A stretch of 64,000 nt of DNA from Luidia sarsii (Eukaryota > Echinodermata > Asteroidea > Paxillosida > Luidiidae), in assembly GCA_949987565.1 (NCBI GenBank), contig OX465103.1:17059280-17123279 (forward strand), given 5' to 3'. Position 1 is the first letter of the stretch; each line of letters starts with the position of its first letter. The notes beneath the pieces are model-generated. The model was not told the origin of the DNA, ran no database searches, and was given only the letters and a program-made list of their open reading frames with translations. Position numbers and translations under genes: made by a program. Positions 1 to 15,500 of this stretch are shown one piece after another.

Positions 1-20
1 TATTAATAAAAGGAACCCCG

Positions 21-514
21 TCACATCCAAGTGGATTCGTAGCCGTCATCGTCCGTTTGGTCCGATGCCACATCGCGGGGCCTGGGCGGTCCGACCCCAT
101 TCTCCAGGCCGACGGCCAGCCGGGTGTCGGGCACGAGCCCGGGGCCGCCCCCCGCTGCTCCGTCCGTGTCCGTCCCCGTCATCTCCACCGCCCCGCTCAG
201 CGTGTAGACGGCGTAGCCGTCCGGCGACTCGTCCTCCTCGAGCAACTCCCCGGCGAGGAGGTTCTCCCGGGAGACGGCCGTCAGCCCCTGGCCGTCCAGC
301 CCCAGACTGTCCAGGCTGCCCATCAGGCCCGCCGGCCCGGCGTCGGCCAGGGAGTTGCCGTTGGCATCCACCACCGTCCGGGGGCGCGAGGCCGCGAGCC
401 CGCCGGCCGTGGTCTCGGTCCGGGAACCCCCGGTGGCCGCGGACTGGTTCTCGCGTGTCCGGCGAGCGTAGCGGTGCTGTAGGTAGGACCGCCGAAGATA
501 GAAGATCTTCCGCT
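21..514 (-). CDS. GPCR exon 3 (cytoplasmic tail and stop)
   Basis: 494 nt. The acceptor ATGCAG| lies above 514 and the TGA stop is at 23-21. The phase joins exon 2 exactly (G plus AG), giving the start [18 protein letters not shown] followed by a long Gly/Ala/Ser-rich tail with [11 protein letters not shown] and a final [13 protein letters not shown]. Such a tail is much longer than a minimal class A tail. The basic-aromatic start continues the helix 8 region, and the acidic end could bind arrestin or PDZ proteins (inference). Confidence 0.8.
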
Positions 515-3500
515 CTGCATTGCGAGATCAGAATGAGAAGGGAGGAAGATGAAGAGGGAGTGGGAAAGAGAGAGAGAGGAGGGAGGGGGAGAGGGGAGAG
601 AGAGGGATTGAGAGAAAGAAAGACAGAGAGAGGGAGGGAGGGAGGGAGGGAGGGAAGGGAGGGAGGGAGGGAGGGAGGGAGGGAGGGAGGGAGGGAGGGA
701 GGGAGGGAGGGAGGGAGGGAGGGAGGGAGGGAGGGAGGGATGGAGGGATGGAGGGAGGGGAGGGAGGGAGGGGAGGGATGGAGGAAGGTAGAGGAGGGAG
801 GGAGGGAGGGAGGGAGGGAGGGAGGGAGGAAGGGAGAGAGGGAGGAAGGAAGGGAGAGGAAATAGATAAAATAAAAAATGAGCGGAGGAAGACATCGCAT
901 AAATCGAGGGAATTCGAGGGAAACGCCGAGTCAGAATACATCGGCTATGGCTTCAGGTTACCGGTACACACGAGTCCATTGAAGCCACGGGTTAGTGGCT
1001 ACGCATACTCCACATGAACATGTGTGTTATTGCCGGCCAATGGTTGTTGTAGTCTGATCATGTGTAATTCGCATCGATATACCGAAGTGGTGGCTACATG
1101 TTTGCCACGAGCCCGTTCGAAATGTTCCCAGGCTGCTTGAATGGTCGCAACTGATGGATCAAATTCAGCAATGTTTGAAGAAGAGGAAGACTATCATTGA
1201 TTGGCGCGGGGAGATATATTCACACACACACACATGCAGAATGTACAACCAGCATCGACTAGAGCGTACACTGGATAGCGGAAAGACAAGTTTACCTTTG
1301 TATCGACACCCATACATTTTGCATGTGAAAATTGCAATTTGAAAAGATTGAGAGCGAAGGAAGCCAGTGCTATACCATGGCAGTACATCGAATGGATATG
1401 TTTGGTAGTCCAGTGCCTCACCCCTTGACTACACCTTAATAGCCTTTGGAAGATTGGACGTCATTGGGCAGTGGCTATTATAGTATCGTGAACAAGTACG
1501 GTGTGAAGGGTTGTGACAGGGTCGGCAAGCGTGGTTAGTAGCATCACTCAAGCATAGAGTGAATGCATGCAAGCACACATTATTGCTACTAAGCTAAGAG
1601 AAGCAGAATTCGCAGTATACTACAACCAGACATCTACTTGGCATACTATACGGGAAGCGTGTATAAAGGGCAACGACAAACAAGCAACAAACGAACGAAC
1701 GCCCGACAAGCTGACAAACACACACGGTAGGAGAGCCCTCAACGAGAATGCTAGAGTCCTGAAACCGGCACAGCGACTTTCACCGTGCCAATGACGTCGA
1801 ACAATCGCTCTATATGGTCGAGGTACTTCAGCAAGGTGACAAGAGGCCCCGTCGGGAAAGTCCCCGATTTGCGTGAGCAATGGCTCGACCATGTTTAGAG
1901 CATGCAGAGGAAACTACACCAACTATTCACGAAGAATAGCAGAGTATACCATGCAGGCAGCCAGTCCCTATATGTAAAGTACTGCACCGATGTACCAAAG
2001 CTACCGAGACATTCTTTCGGGGAACTACGTCAACGAAATAACAAATCGCTTACGAACGACAGGGACAAGGGTATACCCCTGTCGCCTTGACCTGTGCCCT
2101 AATAAAGTGCAAAACGATCACGCTGTCATTTCCTGTGCAACAAAACACCCAATAATATAGTAGCAATAAAAGTGTGCCTATACTGCGGAACTGATGATTC
2201 AGGGAATTGTCATTGTTCGGACATGCTGCCAAGAAACTGCCAAGGCAGTCTAAGGTTATGTGCAATGCTACAAGACGGGACAGCTACATGTATAGGCAAG
2301 TGGGATATTAACAGCAGAGAGGCCGAAGAGGGCTTTCAACACTGCAAATAAATCGCCGGGTCGTACATGTGTAACCCCGTTCATAATTCAAAATGTTAAC
2401 ATGGCGCCGGCGTGTAAAACCGCTCGACCCGTGTTGAACCCGCGCTCGGGACGTGGGTTGAGAGAGGCTGACCCGTGTTGACAATTTATACACGTGCGAA
2501 AGAAACTATAGCGTAGAAAGGCATATAAGGAAGGGCGAAAGACAGCTAGCTTGCTATAGTGTTCACTTGAAGCAGCGGGAGTTTGATTAAGCATTTGATG
2601 GCTTGTAAACAGAACAAGAACAGACCAACGCCGCATGAATATCGTGCCATTAATTCTCAAGGGATTAGTATGCCAAGAATGAGTGGAGTTTCCCCGGATA
2701 TCATTTTGCAGGTTTCTGTGCTTTGGAAAAGGGGTTGAGGCTTGATAATTTTTTTTTTTGTAATTTAGCTTAGATACCGTCTGCACTGTAATTGGGAGTA
2801 GCACCGCCACTACGAACAAACTGAACAAGACATACTGGTCCAACATTGCCCACAGCGTTAAGTCGCATATCACCCGTGCTGATTACTGCGTACAATTTGA
2901 CCCCAAACTGGAATGCAGCAAACCATTATTGAGATAAATAAGTCAAACACTGATCAAGTCGTGATCGAACATCTGCTTCGATCAAGATTCACAGATGCGA
3001 AATAGCGAATGATTTCATATTGAGGGCATTGGAATGGACTCGTGTTATAGGCTCCTCTGCTGCCCTCTCCAGTCCTGCCTTGTCCTCTCCTGACCTATCC
3101 ATTTGAGCCCTATCTTCTCATGCCCTGTCCTGTCCCGCCCTGTCCAGTCATGGCATATTTCTGCTCTGCTCTCTCACCGGGAGGAAAAAGGCTACCCGAA
3201 GGTACGGAGAAGTCCATCTTGAAATGGGCTATAAAAGGAATTGCATTGCGAGCAAAAAAATACTGCAGCGGGGGGAAACTAGCACAGCGTGGTTTAGCGT
3301 GAAGAAACTCTGCAGCAATCTATGGAACTAACTGCATGGTCACCAACCATTCCTCCTATTTCCTTTAACTCTCTGCGCGGCTCCGCGTTGCACTGTTCTG
3401 TTTCTGCCGGTCCAAGCTGGAAATTGACGGCATTGTCACATGTTTTAAACCGAGGAGGAAAACATAAAGAGCAATAACACACAACATATTGACCCAAGAA

Positions 3501-6500
3501 TCGCAATCGAAGAGAAGCCATATCATCAATATCAGCATTCATGGTCATGCACCACCGATGGAAAAAGAATTGTGGACATTCAAACTAATTTCAAGCATGC
3601 ATTAAAAGGGCACACAGAATTTGTGTGACTAAATAGTTTGCGGTTACACGAAGTAGGCCTACAATCAATTATTTTTTCTTTCTTTTTGAATTTGTGCCGT
3701 TCTGAGAAACACTGAGTGAACAAACACGTGCAAAGACAACACGAGCTCCCACCATGCAAGAGTTGAGCAAAATCCCGATAGTTTTCTGTGGAGAAACGAA
3801 GCAGTTGTTTGGAGAGGGATCTTCCTTCTTCTTTTGAAATCGGACTAGTGCATAAACGACCTCTTGGTGGCAGCAGACTTCTTACGAGCAGCCTAACGGT
3901 AAGATGTTTCTATCAAAAATGGTAAATGTCTAGACCCTGTGGACTCCGAGGCTAGAGTCTCCATCAGGCCCCTAGAGGGCGCCCCTTTAAACATCCGCTC
4001 ACCTTTCGGCTTCTTGATCCTCCCACACAGAGCCGTGTACAGAAGCCTCCGCAGGAAGTACCAGTAGGCCTTGCGGTAGGAGCGGTTGAAAAGCCCGTAG
4101 ATGAGCGGGTTCAGGATGGTGTTGGCGAACAGGATACGGATGGCCAGGTCCTCCGCTACCTCGCTGTAGAACACGTTGGTCTGGTGGAGCACGATGAAGA
4201 CCTGCGGAATGACATCAGGCAAGAAAGACGACAGCGTTTGAGCAGCCATCATTTGATCACTCGGTCTCTGCCCTGGTGTCAACCAACACAACCCTTGGGT
4301 TTCCGGGGTTCAAGGAATGGATGCTTCATGTCCTGATTTAATGCCGTACCCAACCATCCTCCTTTTTTTTGAATACGTTGTTTGTATGTGCTTTGCATTC
4401 TCTATACTTCCCGATGATGGCGAGATCCCGCTACAGCAAGCCAACGTTACATGTGCTACTAAACGGATCGACACCAATAAATAGCAACCCGTGAAACGTG
4501 GCCTCGGGTTTTCGCTCTCGCTGGAGACAACTGGCCGGTCTGTCCTTGAGCTTGGCTTAATTTCAACCACTAAAAGCGGGGCCACTATAAATGTAGAACT
4601 AGAACTAGAACATAAAAAACACCGACTACTCATGCCTCAACGGCGTTTCCAATTTTACAAGTGATCGGATCAATTACTCTGTGCGGTTGGCCGGCTCGAT
4701 GCTCTCTAGTGGGGATCCGGTTCAGTGCTGCATTTATTCCCATTATGCCAAATCGTCGACGTCGGAGAGTATCACTGCTGACTAATTGGAGAAGGAGGGC
4801 AGTTAAAGTTGCCAATTATTGGTGTCAGTCGGAACGGAGAGGTAAAAACGGTTGCAGATCAGTCGAGGGAATCACACACGAGGGCCCCAACTATCAACGA
4901 GTGGCTATAGTTAACGTCCATGATCGCGAACATACAATCAGGTGTTGCCTAAAGATTTCTTTTCGAGAAAATGATGGTTGGGTGAAACCTTACGCTGACG
5001 GAGAGAAATAGAGAACAGGGGCAGGGGGAAGACACATAGACCGAGACAGAGGCAGAGGCAGAGACAGAGGCAGAGGAAGAGACAGAGGAAGAGACAGAGA
5101 CAGAGGCAGAGGCAGAGGCAGAGGCAGAGGCAGAGCCAGAGACAGAGACAGAGACAGAGGCAGAGGCAGAGGCAGAGGCAGAGACAGAGACAGAGACAGA
5201 GACAGAGACAGAGACAGAGACAGAGACAGAGACAGAGACAGAGACAGAGGCAGAGGCAGAGGCAGAGGCAGAGGCAGAGGCAGAGGCAGAGGCAGAGGCA
5301 GAGGCAGAGGCAGTTGCAGAGGCAGAGGCAGAGGCAGAGGCAGAGGCAGAGGAAGAGGCAGAGACAGAGGCAAACAGAGGCAATGGCAGAGACCAACAGA
5401 GGCAGAGACAGATGCAGAAACAGCGATCGAGACAGTGTCAGAGATATAGACAGATGGAGAGGAAGAGACAGTGCCAAAGACAGAGAGAGAGAAACACAGA
5501 GACAGAGAGATGTTATTGCAACCCATTTCGTATCCGCCCCATTTTCTCTTCTGTGTGGGTTCTAGGCAGCATGCATCTCGTGCATCACACGAGAGTGAAG
5601 AGACCAAGCATTAAGTCACCCTTTGGCCGGCATGCCATTGAACGGCATTGTTTGCTTGCACGGAACGCAGCCCTATGGGACGGCAGCTGACTCAATCTTG
5701 GCCCGCACGCAAAGATTGTTTGCCCAACATTCTAAAAACAGAAAACTACAAAAATGCTTGCCGCATTTACAGGATTCGCCACCACACGGGCAGGTGTAAC
5801 ACGGCTGTGCGACCACGCTATTAACAGCCGTGGCGGCCTCGTGTTTCCACACGCTCTGCGGGTGAGCCGTTTCCGTTGACAGCAGGGCACCGCGTTTCAA
5901 AAGCGCCCTTTTCATAACAACAAGCCGGACTCTTCATTGCACACTTACGAGATCGCAAAAAAGGGGGGCATTCTTGTTATTGTTGGCACCAAATTCCTGG
6001 AATCTGGTGGGGATATTAAAAAACAACCGAAATCTAGTTTTCACGGACGAACGGACGCGGTCTCTGCACAAAAGAAACACTGTACACATTTGATTTTGCG
6101 CGGCCGGAACGCGTGACCGGAAAGCAACGTGTCTCGATCCTTGTGGGATATCACTGGGATAGGTTTTACTGCTGAGAATGGAGCTACGAGCATCTTTCAT
6201 CCTCCACGTACATTTTTTCTTTCTTTTTTTAACTGGCAAAGAAAACTTTGAATGGGCCGGGACTTGAACCCGATACCTCTGGATTAACGAGCCAGTCCTC
6301 TTCCATCTGAGCTATCCAGCCCTTAGATGGTGGCCTCCCAAATCAACTAGTCTTTGCCGGGGTTGGGGCGCCAGTCAGAAGCAATCCAACCATTAACTTC
6401 CATATGTATCTCCAGGGATCGCACCCCGCTTTCATTCAGATGTGAACAACCAATTGCTGTAAACCACGGCTACGGCAGCTCGGGGATCACACGAAGTGGA

Positions 6501-9500
6501 TGTATCTTTTGTTTTCAATTCAAGACAACCAAACATAGTCAACTTTTGATCAAATTTAAAAAAATGTTTACAACATTGTCTGTTGAAAAAATTCTGTTCT
6601 GTTATTTGTTTGGTTTCTTAATTATCATTTTGTTTTCAATTTGAAAAATTGACTGGACCGGGACTTGAACCCGAAACCTTTGGATTAACGTACCAGTGCT
6701 CTTTCCATCTGAGCTATCTAGCACTTAGATTGTGGCCTCCTTGGTTGGTTTGACCATTATTTTTGGCAACAGTTCTACTATTTTTCCCCTTTGGCCTGCC
6801 CACTTTGCGCCTGCCCTCTGGTACACCAATGGTGATAGGTGTGTCACTCCTGTCCATTCTCAATGCATGTCCCATCCTTGCCCATCTTTCACTCGTCACC
6901 ACATCCCATCACTCACCCGTCCTTTGAGCATTCTGCTCCTTGTCCGATTTCGTCGTTATTTTGTTAGACCTTGTTGTCCAGCGTATATAGGGCCTACATT
7001 GACATAATTCTTCGCAGCACTGGGATATTAGATTTTGGGATTGCATTTTTGTACTGCCGGAGAGAGACGCAGAGTGACGTGGGTAAATTGGATGTCTTCC
7101 TACATGCAGCAAGTGTGTCATAAGGAGAATCTGTGTAATCGTTCGGCCCGGGAGAATATTAACTCTCCTATAGGCAACGCGCCCAGAGAATATCAAGCAG
7201 GCAGCAAGGGGTCCATTCGATGACCCCGAATATGTTGTACTGTCTTGCGCCACGGCTCGAGGCTATTACATAGTACTGTATATTCAAATCCTACACATAT
7301 GTATAAGTAGGCATAATTGGTGTGTCGTTGACAGGAAAGAGATGTGTTCTCTTTGATGCGGTCATTTCAACGAGTACGATCTGGGAAAGAAATTCGTGCG
7401 ACCCTATCCCATTTTTGTCTGTGTACGTTCTATGTTCAATGTTTTCTCGTAGACCTTCGATGCTCTACAATCTACATACACTCTACCTGCCCCTATTCAC
7501 CCGATCTGACGCCATCTAAAAAGGTCCAATACAAAATCGGGAAGAATTGGGAAGAATGTCCACATATTTCATTGTAATTCACACAGTTTGTAGATGGTCA
7601 TGATATAAATGTATGTTGAAATATAACGGTCTGTGATGCTGCAGTACTTCTCGAGAAATATTCACTCAAACATCGACAAATACTTTATTACTCGTGAGGA
7701 GTAATAAACTATTTCTTACACTACAGTACAGTGCGAAAACCGTGACGGTTTTTGTGCGTGGATTTTTTTCTACTTTTTTAGAACGTTTAGTGGTTTAAAG
7801 CTGACACAAACTGTGGCAATTGTTTGACTTCACCAATGTTGTATAGAGCCTTTAACACGACCAAGGCTCCAACAGACGTGGGCCTTATCCGATTGGATAA
7901 TCGCTCCATGTTGCCTAGCAACGTTGCGATAATTCTCTGTTAAGATATCTTCATGTGCAGCCCTATATATACAGCGGACATGCAATACATTAATTTCATT
8001 CTGGACAGGAGGAACGCAGATAATTTGAACATACATGTACGGTAGGCCCTACTACTAAGCCAGGGGCTTTCTTAATCTTGCCAAGAATAAACGGATGCAT
8101 TTCTGTAAAACCACGGGAGTGCAAACCACTTTCGTCTATAAATAACGGAGACCCGAGGTTTTAGGATGCGGGAGGGAGCTCGAATCCTGTCCTAATGGAT
8201 CCCTGGGACTTCCAGCTACTTTCCATTTTATGATAACGGTCAGAGCTGCCTGCATGCTTAGACGGCCATTAGTGCAGGCTCATGCGGCATATGGACGACG
8301 TTCTCGACGTACGGACACAGAGGGATCAGCGGACTCCATCTACAGGCCCACTGATAGTGCTTTAATACTCAGAGCCAAATTATTTACAGCATTTACTAGC
8401 CACGACCCAACACAGTAACCACCATAAATTGCAATCGTGTACTAACGATTATCGGTATGTCTAAGAAGCTTCCGATGCCACCATGGATACAATCTCTTCC
8501 GAGAGGACTCCTGACATAGTCTCCTTACGAATAAAACCCGTCGAATTTCACTTCATCAAGTGCCGAACAAAGGACGTGCCTTTTGCAAGAGGTCTTCTTG
8601 GCGAAGGCTTCACAAAGACTATAGAAGGCCGTCATCTAGGGTATCGGTAGAACTCCGGTAAGAGTGGTAAGAGCTCCGGTGCGCAAACTCAGATGTATTG
8701 GCTCAAGACCCGGTCAAGTCAAAGTTCACTTTGCCAAATTTTATTATTTTTTCAATACAAAAAAATGTGGCAAACTGCTCACTGACTAGGATGACCTGCA
8801 ATACCTGCTAAGATAAAAAAAGTCAATCCCTCTAACTTTTGAGACTTTTGTTTTAATTAAACAAATTACGGGAAAGCCTGTACACTGTAAAAACGAACTG
8901 CACCTCATGCACTTCTGCAATGGCACATATTTGTCCCAGAATCATGAACACTTGAGGCACCTACTGTACAGTACTTCATGCACATGAAATACTGTAGCTC
9001 TAGCATCATGTACAAGAACATCTCCCTATTTACTGTACTTCAAGCACATGGAGTAAAAGTGAGCATGTATATACCGTGCACCATGTGCCTCAACATACAT
9101 CATCCATGTGCATGATACGAGCACCGTTTTTACAGTGTAGCCATGTTTATAGCAATGCGGTTGTCTGCGTCCGAGTGAAAACGGCGGGCGTGATCACTGG
9201 ATATAATACGGCAATTAATGGAGGAATGCTTCAGACTATACATCAGGGCGCCCCCACACTGGCAAAGGTAGTAGACCATTGGGCAATTGGGAACTGGCCC
9301 GCCATCAAATGGCTGGTTAGCGGAGGTGGTACGTAAGAGCGATAGTGCGCTATGAAAGCCAGGTATCGGGTTCTAGTCTCGGTCCTCTCAAATTTTCTGT
9401 GCCATTTCCTGCTCAAAATATTATTAGTCAAAAATGTCCAGTCAATTTTGTTTTACCTTAGGTAATTTTTGTGATTGATAATCTGTTCGATTTATTTAAT

Positions 9501-12500
9501 GTTAGCAGTGACACCGTGCTTATTGTCTCTTTTCGAAAGCGAGAGCGAGGCTCTGAGAAGAGCCCACTATTTCGAAAAATGAGAGCTCGTTATTCGTCAT
9601 TTGATTGTATGGTTTTTTGGGGTAGGGGATTTTAGGTGCAAATACGTGTAAAAGTCCCTATTGCCCGACTCCTATTACAGTGCGGCATTGTCGGTGCAAC
9701 CAAGCTGCCCGCGGGGAAACTAATGGAAAGGGTATTGTGCATTGTGCTATATTACCTTCATTACTGCACACAAAAGGATGGCGATTGCCGTGTCATGTAG
9801 CCCTGTGGGAACATCGTGAGGTCTGGTTTCACTACGGTAGCATCGAATCCAAAACCCGCGGTCGCCATTTGGCAAACTATAGTATATTGTGCTCCGTGAA
9901 TATGAAAGCCAATTCTCTTTCTCAAGAATTAGAGGGCCTGACGTTTCGATCCTAGCATGACCTTTGTCCAAGGCAAAGTGCCTTGTATGTATTGACAGGT
10001 CATCTCATAGTCAGTGAGCAGTTTGCAACTTGTTTTTGTATTAACCTCAATTCTGAGATAAAAATGCGACAACATGCCCTGGGCTTTAGGGAGCTTTTAT
10101 TTTTTTGTATCAATACGGATGAGATCCCAGCCCGGTGACATGTTCGTATGCCACTCTTTTCATGTCAATTCAACTAAAAAAAGCACCACTGACACCATTT
10201 TGGAAATCTGGGCGAACTTTTGAAATGATTTCCACAACCACCTGTCATATCGAAAAGTATCGTATCTTGAAAAGTAAAGCACCCACAAAGATAGAAGAAA
10301 ATGACATCGCACCGATTCGCACGGGTCCCGTGCTATTCGTGACACGGATCAAGAATTTCGCATCGATGCGACATCCGTGCGATAATCACCGAGATTGGAC
10401 ATCCATGCGAATGCGATGTATAGGATACTGGGATGGGTTTCACGAAGCCATCGTAAGTCAGCTTACGACGGATAACCCATCGTAAGTTGTAACAGGCCGT
10501 ATGGTTTCTGCGCATCGCTCTTCGTCTTGCGATTGATCGTAAGTTACGATTGGTTTTTGGGTGAAATCGACTTCTGGTCAGAGGCGGACTCGATAGTTTG
10601 AGACGCGAATAGCTCCCCCGAAATTACGCACCAGTCTACGACAGCCGCCATCAGCTAGCGGCCAATTCTTGTTCTCGAAAGACTTGCTGCTTTTTTTATT
10701 CGAAGCTAATTCAAAACGGTCTTTAGGGCTCAGTCCCTTGAGCTTGTGCCAAAGAGGATTCATTGGTGTTTAAAAGATGACGCCTGTTGTATTCGGTCAA
10801 CCCGGAGTAAGCTGACAAGAAGATGGATTTAATATACAGCATATGGGTTGCTGTACCAATTCAGAGCGAGTTATTCAGTTAAAGCCACCTTTGTGGTATC
10901 ACATTCTTGCCCGCCATAAATCGTTTACACCGCAAAGCCGTGATACCAGGGGATAGCCTATATCCCTCGAACCAGACGCGCTGGCGTCCGATCTGCATAG
11001 ACGAAGGGTGCGCGTGTGGTATGAGCTTCGTCTTGTGTCACGGGTATATAGTGGGCTTGTGCGTATACGCTCTGTATATTCCATATTCCTCCCCACATCA
11101 CACAGAGGCCGGCCCATAATTAATTGACGTCCCGCGTGTCTAACGTGCAAATGGCCGTTTGAAAGAACCTCACGACTGCAGCAACCGTGTTTGTATATAC
11201 ATGTACACACACACGGCGGGACAGGTCGTTAGATCAGTGCTTACTATGCTCGACCGAAGGCACTCAGGTCCACAAATCGATCAAATCAGTGCAAAATTAA
11301 TTGGTTACAGTGACGGTAGTCCGGCCGATAAGACCACGAGACAATGGTATGCATAATCTGCGCCTCAACAGCATATTGTGCACCACAAGATAAGCCTGCC
11401 AGATAAAAAAAGACCCATTTTTTTCACACACAACATTGTTGATATCTTGCGCCAAAACCGAATACAATTCTCAGGATAATCGGCGCTGATTCCAGATTTG
11501 ACAATCAAAGTTACAGGCCTACTATACCGGTACCATGCCCCGGGTTGTCGTCTGATTCGGATAAAAAAAAGATAACGAAAGCAAGTAATCCCGTTTGTTA
11601 TTACATGGACATTTGCAAATTTCAAGGGATTTGGAAGTTTCGAAAGAAAGCACCCGAGGGTACCGGTCTTTCTAAAACGGGTTCGGGGTACCGGTGTCGG
11701 CTTCATGAGTGGACTCTATATGAGATGAGATCAAATGGAAACATTTGTCTTCCCTTCCTCGACCGTCTATGCTGGGGATGGCCATCACAGATGCGTGACA
11801 GCCGGAAATTGCCCTTTTTTGTTCGGCGTTCGGTCAATTTCTAATGAGCTCTTTGGAATCGGGAGCCGGACAGGTCTCTCCCACTCTTTCGTAGGGAAAC
11901 CAACTTGACTTTTCCTTTCCAAGTATAGCGGATACTGACAATGATAACCAATAATGAACAGCTTGACAGAGACCGGTTTGTGGCGTCTCACATTGTTATC
12001 GGGAAGTCATCTCCTCGATCGGCGGAAATTATGGTCGGGTCAGGTCGTACCCGTGAAAATAGAGAGAACTGGCTACTCAAACCAAATCACGCGACCCAAA
12101 TCACGCTGCCCAATTACGCAATTTAAATCAAGCAACCCCAATCAAGCAACCCAATTCACATAAACCAAATCACGCAACCCAGATCACGCAACCCAGGTCA
12201 CGCAGCCCAAGTCACGCTGCCCAAATCACGCTGCCCAAATCACGCTGCCCAAATCACGCTGCCCAAATCACGCTGCCCAAATCACGCTGCCCAAATCACG
12301 CTGCCCAGATCACGCTGCCCAGATCCCGCAACCAAATCACGCTGCCCAAATCACGCAACCAAACTCACGCAACCAAACTCACGCTGCCCATATCAGGCAA
12401 ACCAAGGAGCGACCTCAGCTGTAGGGCAGTGCACGGTCGGATGCATCGGTCGCGTGATTGATAATAATCAATGCGCTTTGCAAAGAAAGACAATGATAAT

Positions 12501-15500
12501 AATAACGAGCATTTATAGGGCACCGGTATGTGTCTCAGGAGATGCTAATTGCACAGTACAAGAAAAACAGTAATGAAAAGCAAAAAATTATTAACTATAA
12601 CTATTAACAAATAATATTGAGCGGCAGTGAATTCCAGAGACATCAAATGAAACAAAACTTTTTTGGACATCGCAGGACAAAGAAAAGAGACAATGAAACA
12701 ATATCTCATCTATAATATAAAGCAGGTGAGTTGTGAGTTGGCCCTTGAAGATCTGGAGACTAAGATCCACCCGAATGGTTGGTGGCATGTCGTTCAACTT
12801 CAACAGTGTGGGTGCAGACAAGTAGAATGACTTATCCGCGACAATCCTTTCTCAACCAGGCAGCATGCAGGAGCGAGTCAGAGTCAGAGTCCGTGGATGA
12901 GCGTAGGCCCTGTCCTGGTGTGCTATGTAGTGGAATGTCTGCGATATAAACACGTATGTAAACATACAACAGGATAACATTTGAAGGTTTACATGGGGGA
13001 AACACCACGTAGGAGGTTTTCGGTGACACCGCACGTCCGCGCATAACCTCAAACTTTACAGCCGTTGTTTTTTTCTCGAAAAGTGGTCTCCGTGACTGCG
13101 CGTAGCTTCGTCGTCTGTCTCGTGTCGTAACATCTGATTTCGGCAACGTATGGAAATGATTTTGATATCATTGGAAAACCAATGATATACTCTTCCCAGC
13201 GGTGTGCTAATCTAAGAATCTTATGCCTTACAGGGTCACATACCATTTCTTGAGCGAAGGAGTATGGCTCTAAAAATAGCAAGTAAAAGAGCCAGAATCA
13301 ATCTTTATCAGCCGAATTTATTCAACTTCTTTTATACAAATGCCTTTCGAACAAGTTGTCAATAAATATCACAAATTGCTGGAGGAAAATTCCAATAGTA
13401 TCCGTGTCTCCTTCAGAAGCGATATTTTGCGGTGACATTGTGAGCTGAGATTCCGGCACTGGGCTTACTACTCGGATCGGTCTCACTGGCTTCACCGGTC
13501 GTAACCGGAGATGTGCGTCGCCGCGTGCGGGCACCAGTGATGTGCGTCGCCGGCCAGCGTAATTTTTTTTCCCAGGATGGGAAAGGCCAATATTAGCATA
13601 AACGTGCGCTATTGGATATATTTCATCCACGCATGCTGAATTATTCATGAATTGTAGCGCACCCTCGCACGCGTGTACAATGTACATGTACATGTACATT
13701 ACATTGTGTACATGTACAGTACATGTACATGGAAACCATTTGGAAAATTCCTTTGGTCTGATCCTAGTTTCCACCTCCTCTGGAATGTGTAGGTCACCCA
13801 CTTTTGTATGGTCACTAGAAAGTGTCTGGGCAAGGAGGTATTAGGCTATAATACTTCCTAGGTAAGGCATGGCCTTATTTTTTGGGAAACCACCTACTTC
13901 ATCAATACTGTACGTCCCAGCCATTAAATTCTTCCAACAGAGTTTATGTTCAGAACACCATCTTTGTCATGTCGCATTTTCTTGTGTCACATTTTGCAGA
14001 ATGTTTAACTTCTTTCCATGTTTGTGGGCATTCGATATTTGTAACAGGGGTAACCTTAAAAGAACCCATTTCTGATTAAAAGAAAGATTGAAGGTCAAGA
14101 AATCTATTTCACTGCCACAGTGCCAGCATATTTTTTTTATACTTATAGAGTCCTCTTTAATTTGTGTTCCCTCGGTAACTATACACATGTGAGGAGGGGT
14201 ACGTAAACCAATAGAGCAAGGCTCTGTCTATGGTATTATCAAGCGTCATCAGGAAATTCTAGTTTGTACATATACAGTGTACAGTACTTGTACATGTACA
14301 TGTAGTACATACATGTACATGTACAAGTACTGTACATGTACATCAAGTCAAGAATAAAATACTGACGTGGGCGGGTGCGTAAGTGGAATGGTTATCATGA
14401 ATAATTCAGCATGGATGAAATGCAACCAATAGCGCATGTTTATGCTAATGATGGCCTTTCCCATCCTGGGAAAAAAAATTACGCCGCCGGCCACGTACAT
14501 TCAGACATTGCAGGCCCTACTCCCCGATTGCATGCAAGCATTGCAGGCATCCTCCGAGTGCGTGTCTCGACTGCAGCCGAATTGCACGCGGTCTCTAATT
14601 AAACAACACCTTGGTGGACACTCGTGCGTTGTTTACTCCGCGGGCCAGGTTATGTGCGCAAACAAGTTTCATGGCAGGCACGGCTCGTTCATGGAGGAAG
14701 GAGCAGCTTGTCTATACTCGCGCCTATTACACTTACAATGCCCGACACAGAGAATGTTTGAGGAGTTGACCAGGGGTCGAACATGCCCGACAAACGTAGA
14801 ATGTCAACGTTGCTAGACAAACGACACACCGAGTAAATGATTGCCATACTGCGGTTCAGATATCCACATGCATGGTACAGGTCACTTGCTGAAAAGTGAC
14901 CCATACATGGAAATTGGGCTGAAAACTGCCCGATATTCAGAGGAAAACACCAAACACTGGGTGTGTCCTAAACAAAACCGGTCGGATTTTACAAAATAGA
15001 AATCCCCCCAAAATACATATACTTCAGTTGAACAACAATAAAAATGTAAATCTCAAAAAGAGACCCTGGCGTTTCTATACCATCAGGATACAGGACTTGT
15101 CTGGAAGCATCATATGATAACATGCTGATGTTGGAACCCACACAGGGCAAGACCGTGAGCACTTTACCCAATTATTTGCCGTGGATATCATTCCGTTATT
15201 TTATAACTTTATTTGTTTAGCTAAACACGAACAATGAGCTTCTTATCAGACCCATACTCCATCTCGAAAGAGTTGATGTATAGGATGTCAGTGCAAACTT
15301 TCCACAATATGCTTCCACCGTGCACTGCAAACTCGATTTCTTGTAATATAAAGAATCAATAGCGCCTGGAAGAGATAAATATTAATCGAACGAAATACCG
15401 GCTCCAATACGGAAGGTCTCCTTTTATTTTTTGAAACCCGATGCTTGTCTACATTTGGAATAGCAACTCTGTAATGAATAGTGACGAAACATTCGACTGT

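Noticed and set aside
3225..3302. TATAAAAG box followed by a small plus-strand open frame
   Set aside because: Only about 20 further codons, no homology seen, and it lies in an intron; probably chance.
4938..5607. Several 140-205-residue open frames (Leu/Cys, Ala/Ser, Leu/Pro repeats)
   Set aside because: All are translations of the CAGAGR hexamer array.
12095..12400. Regularly repeated 14-mers that could suggest a CRISPR-like array
   Set aside because: Head-to-tail units with no spacers; an ordinary minisatellite in an animal intron.
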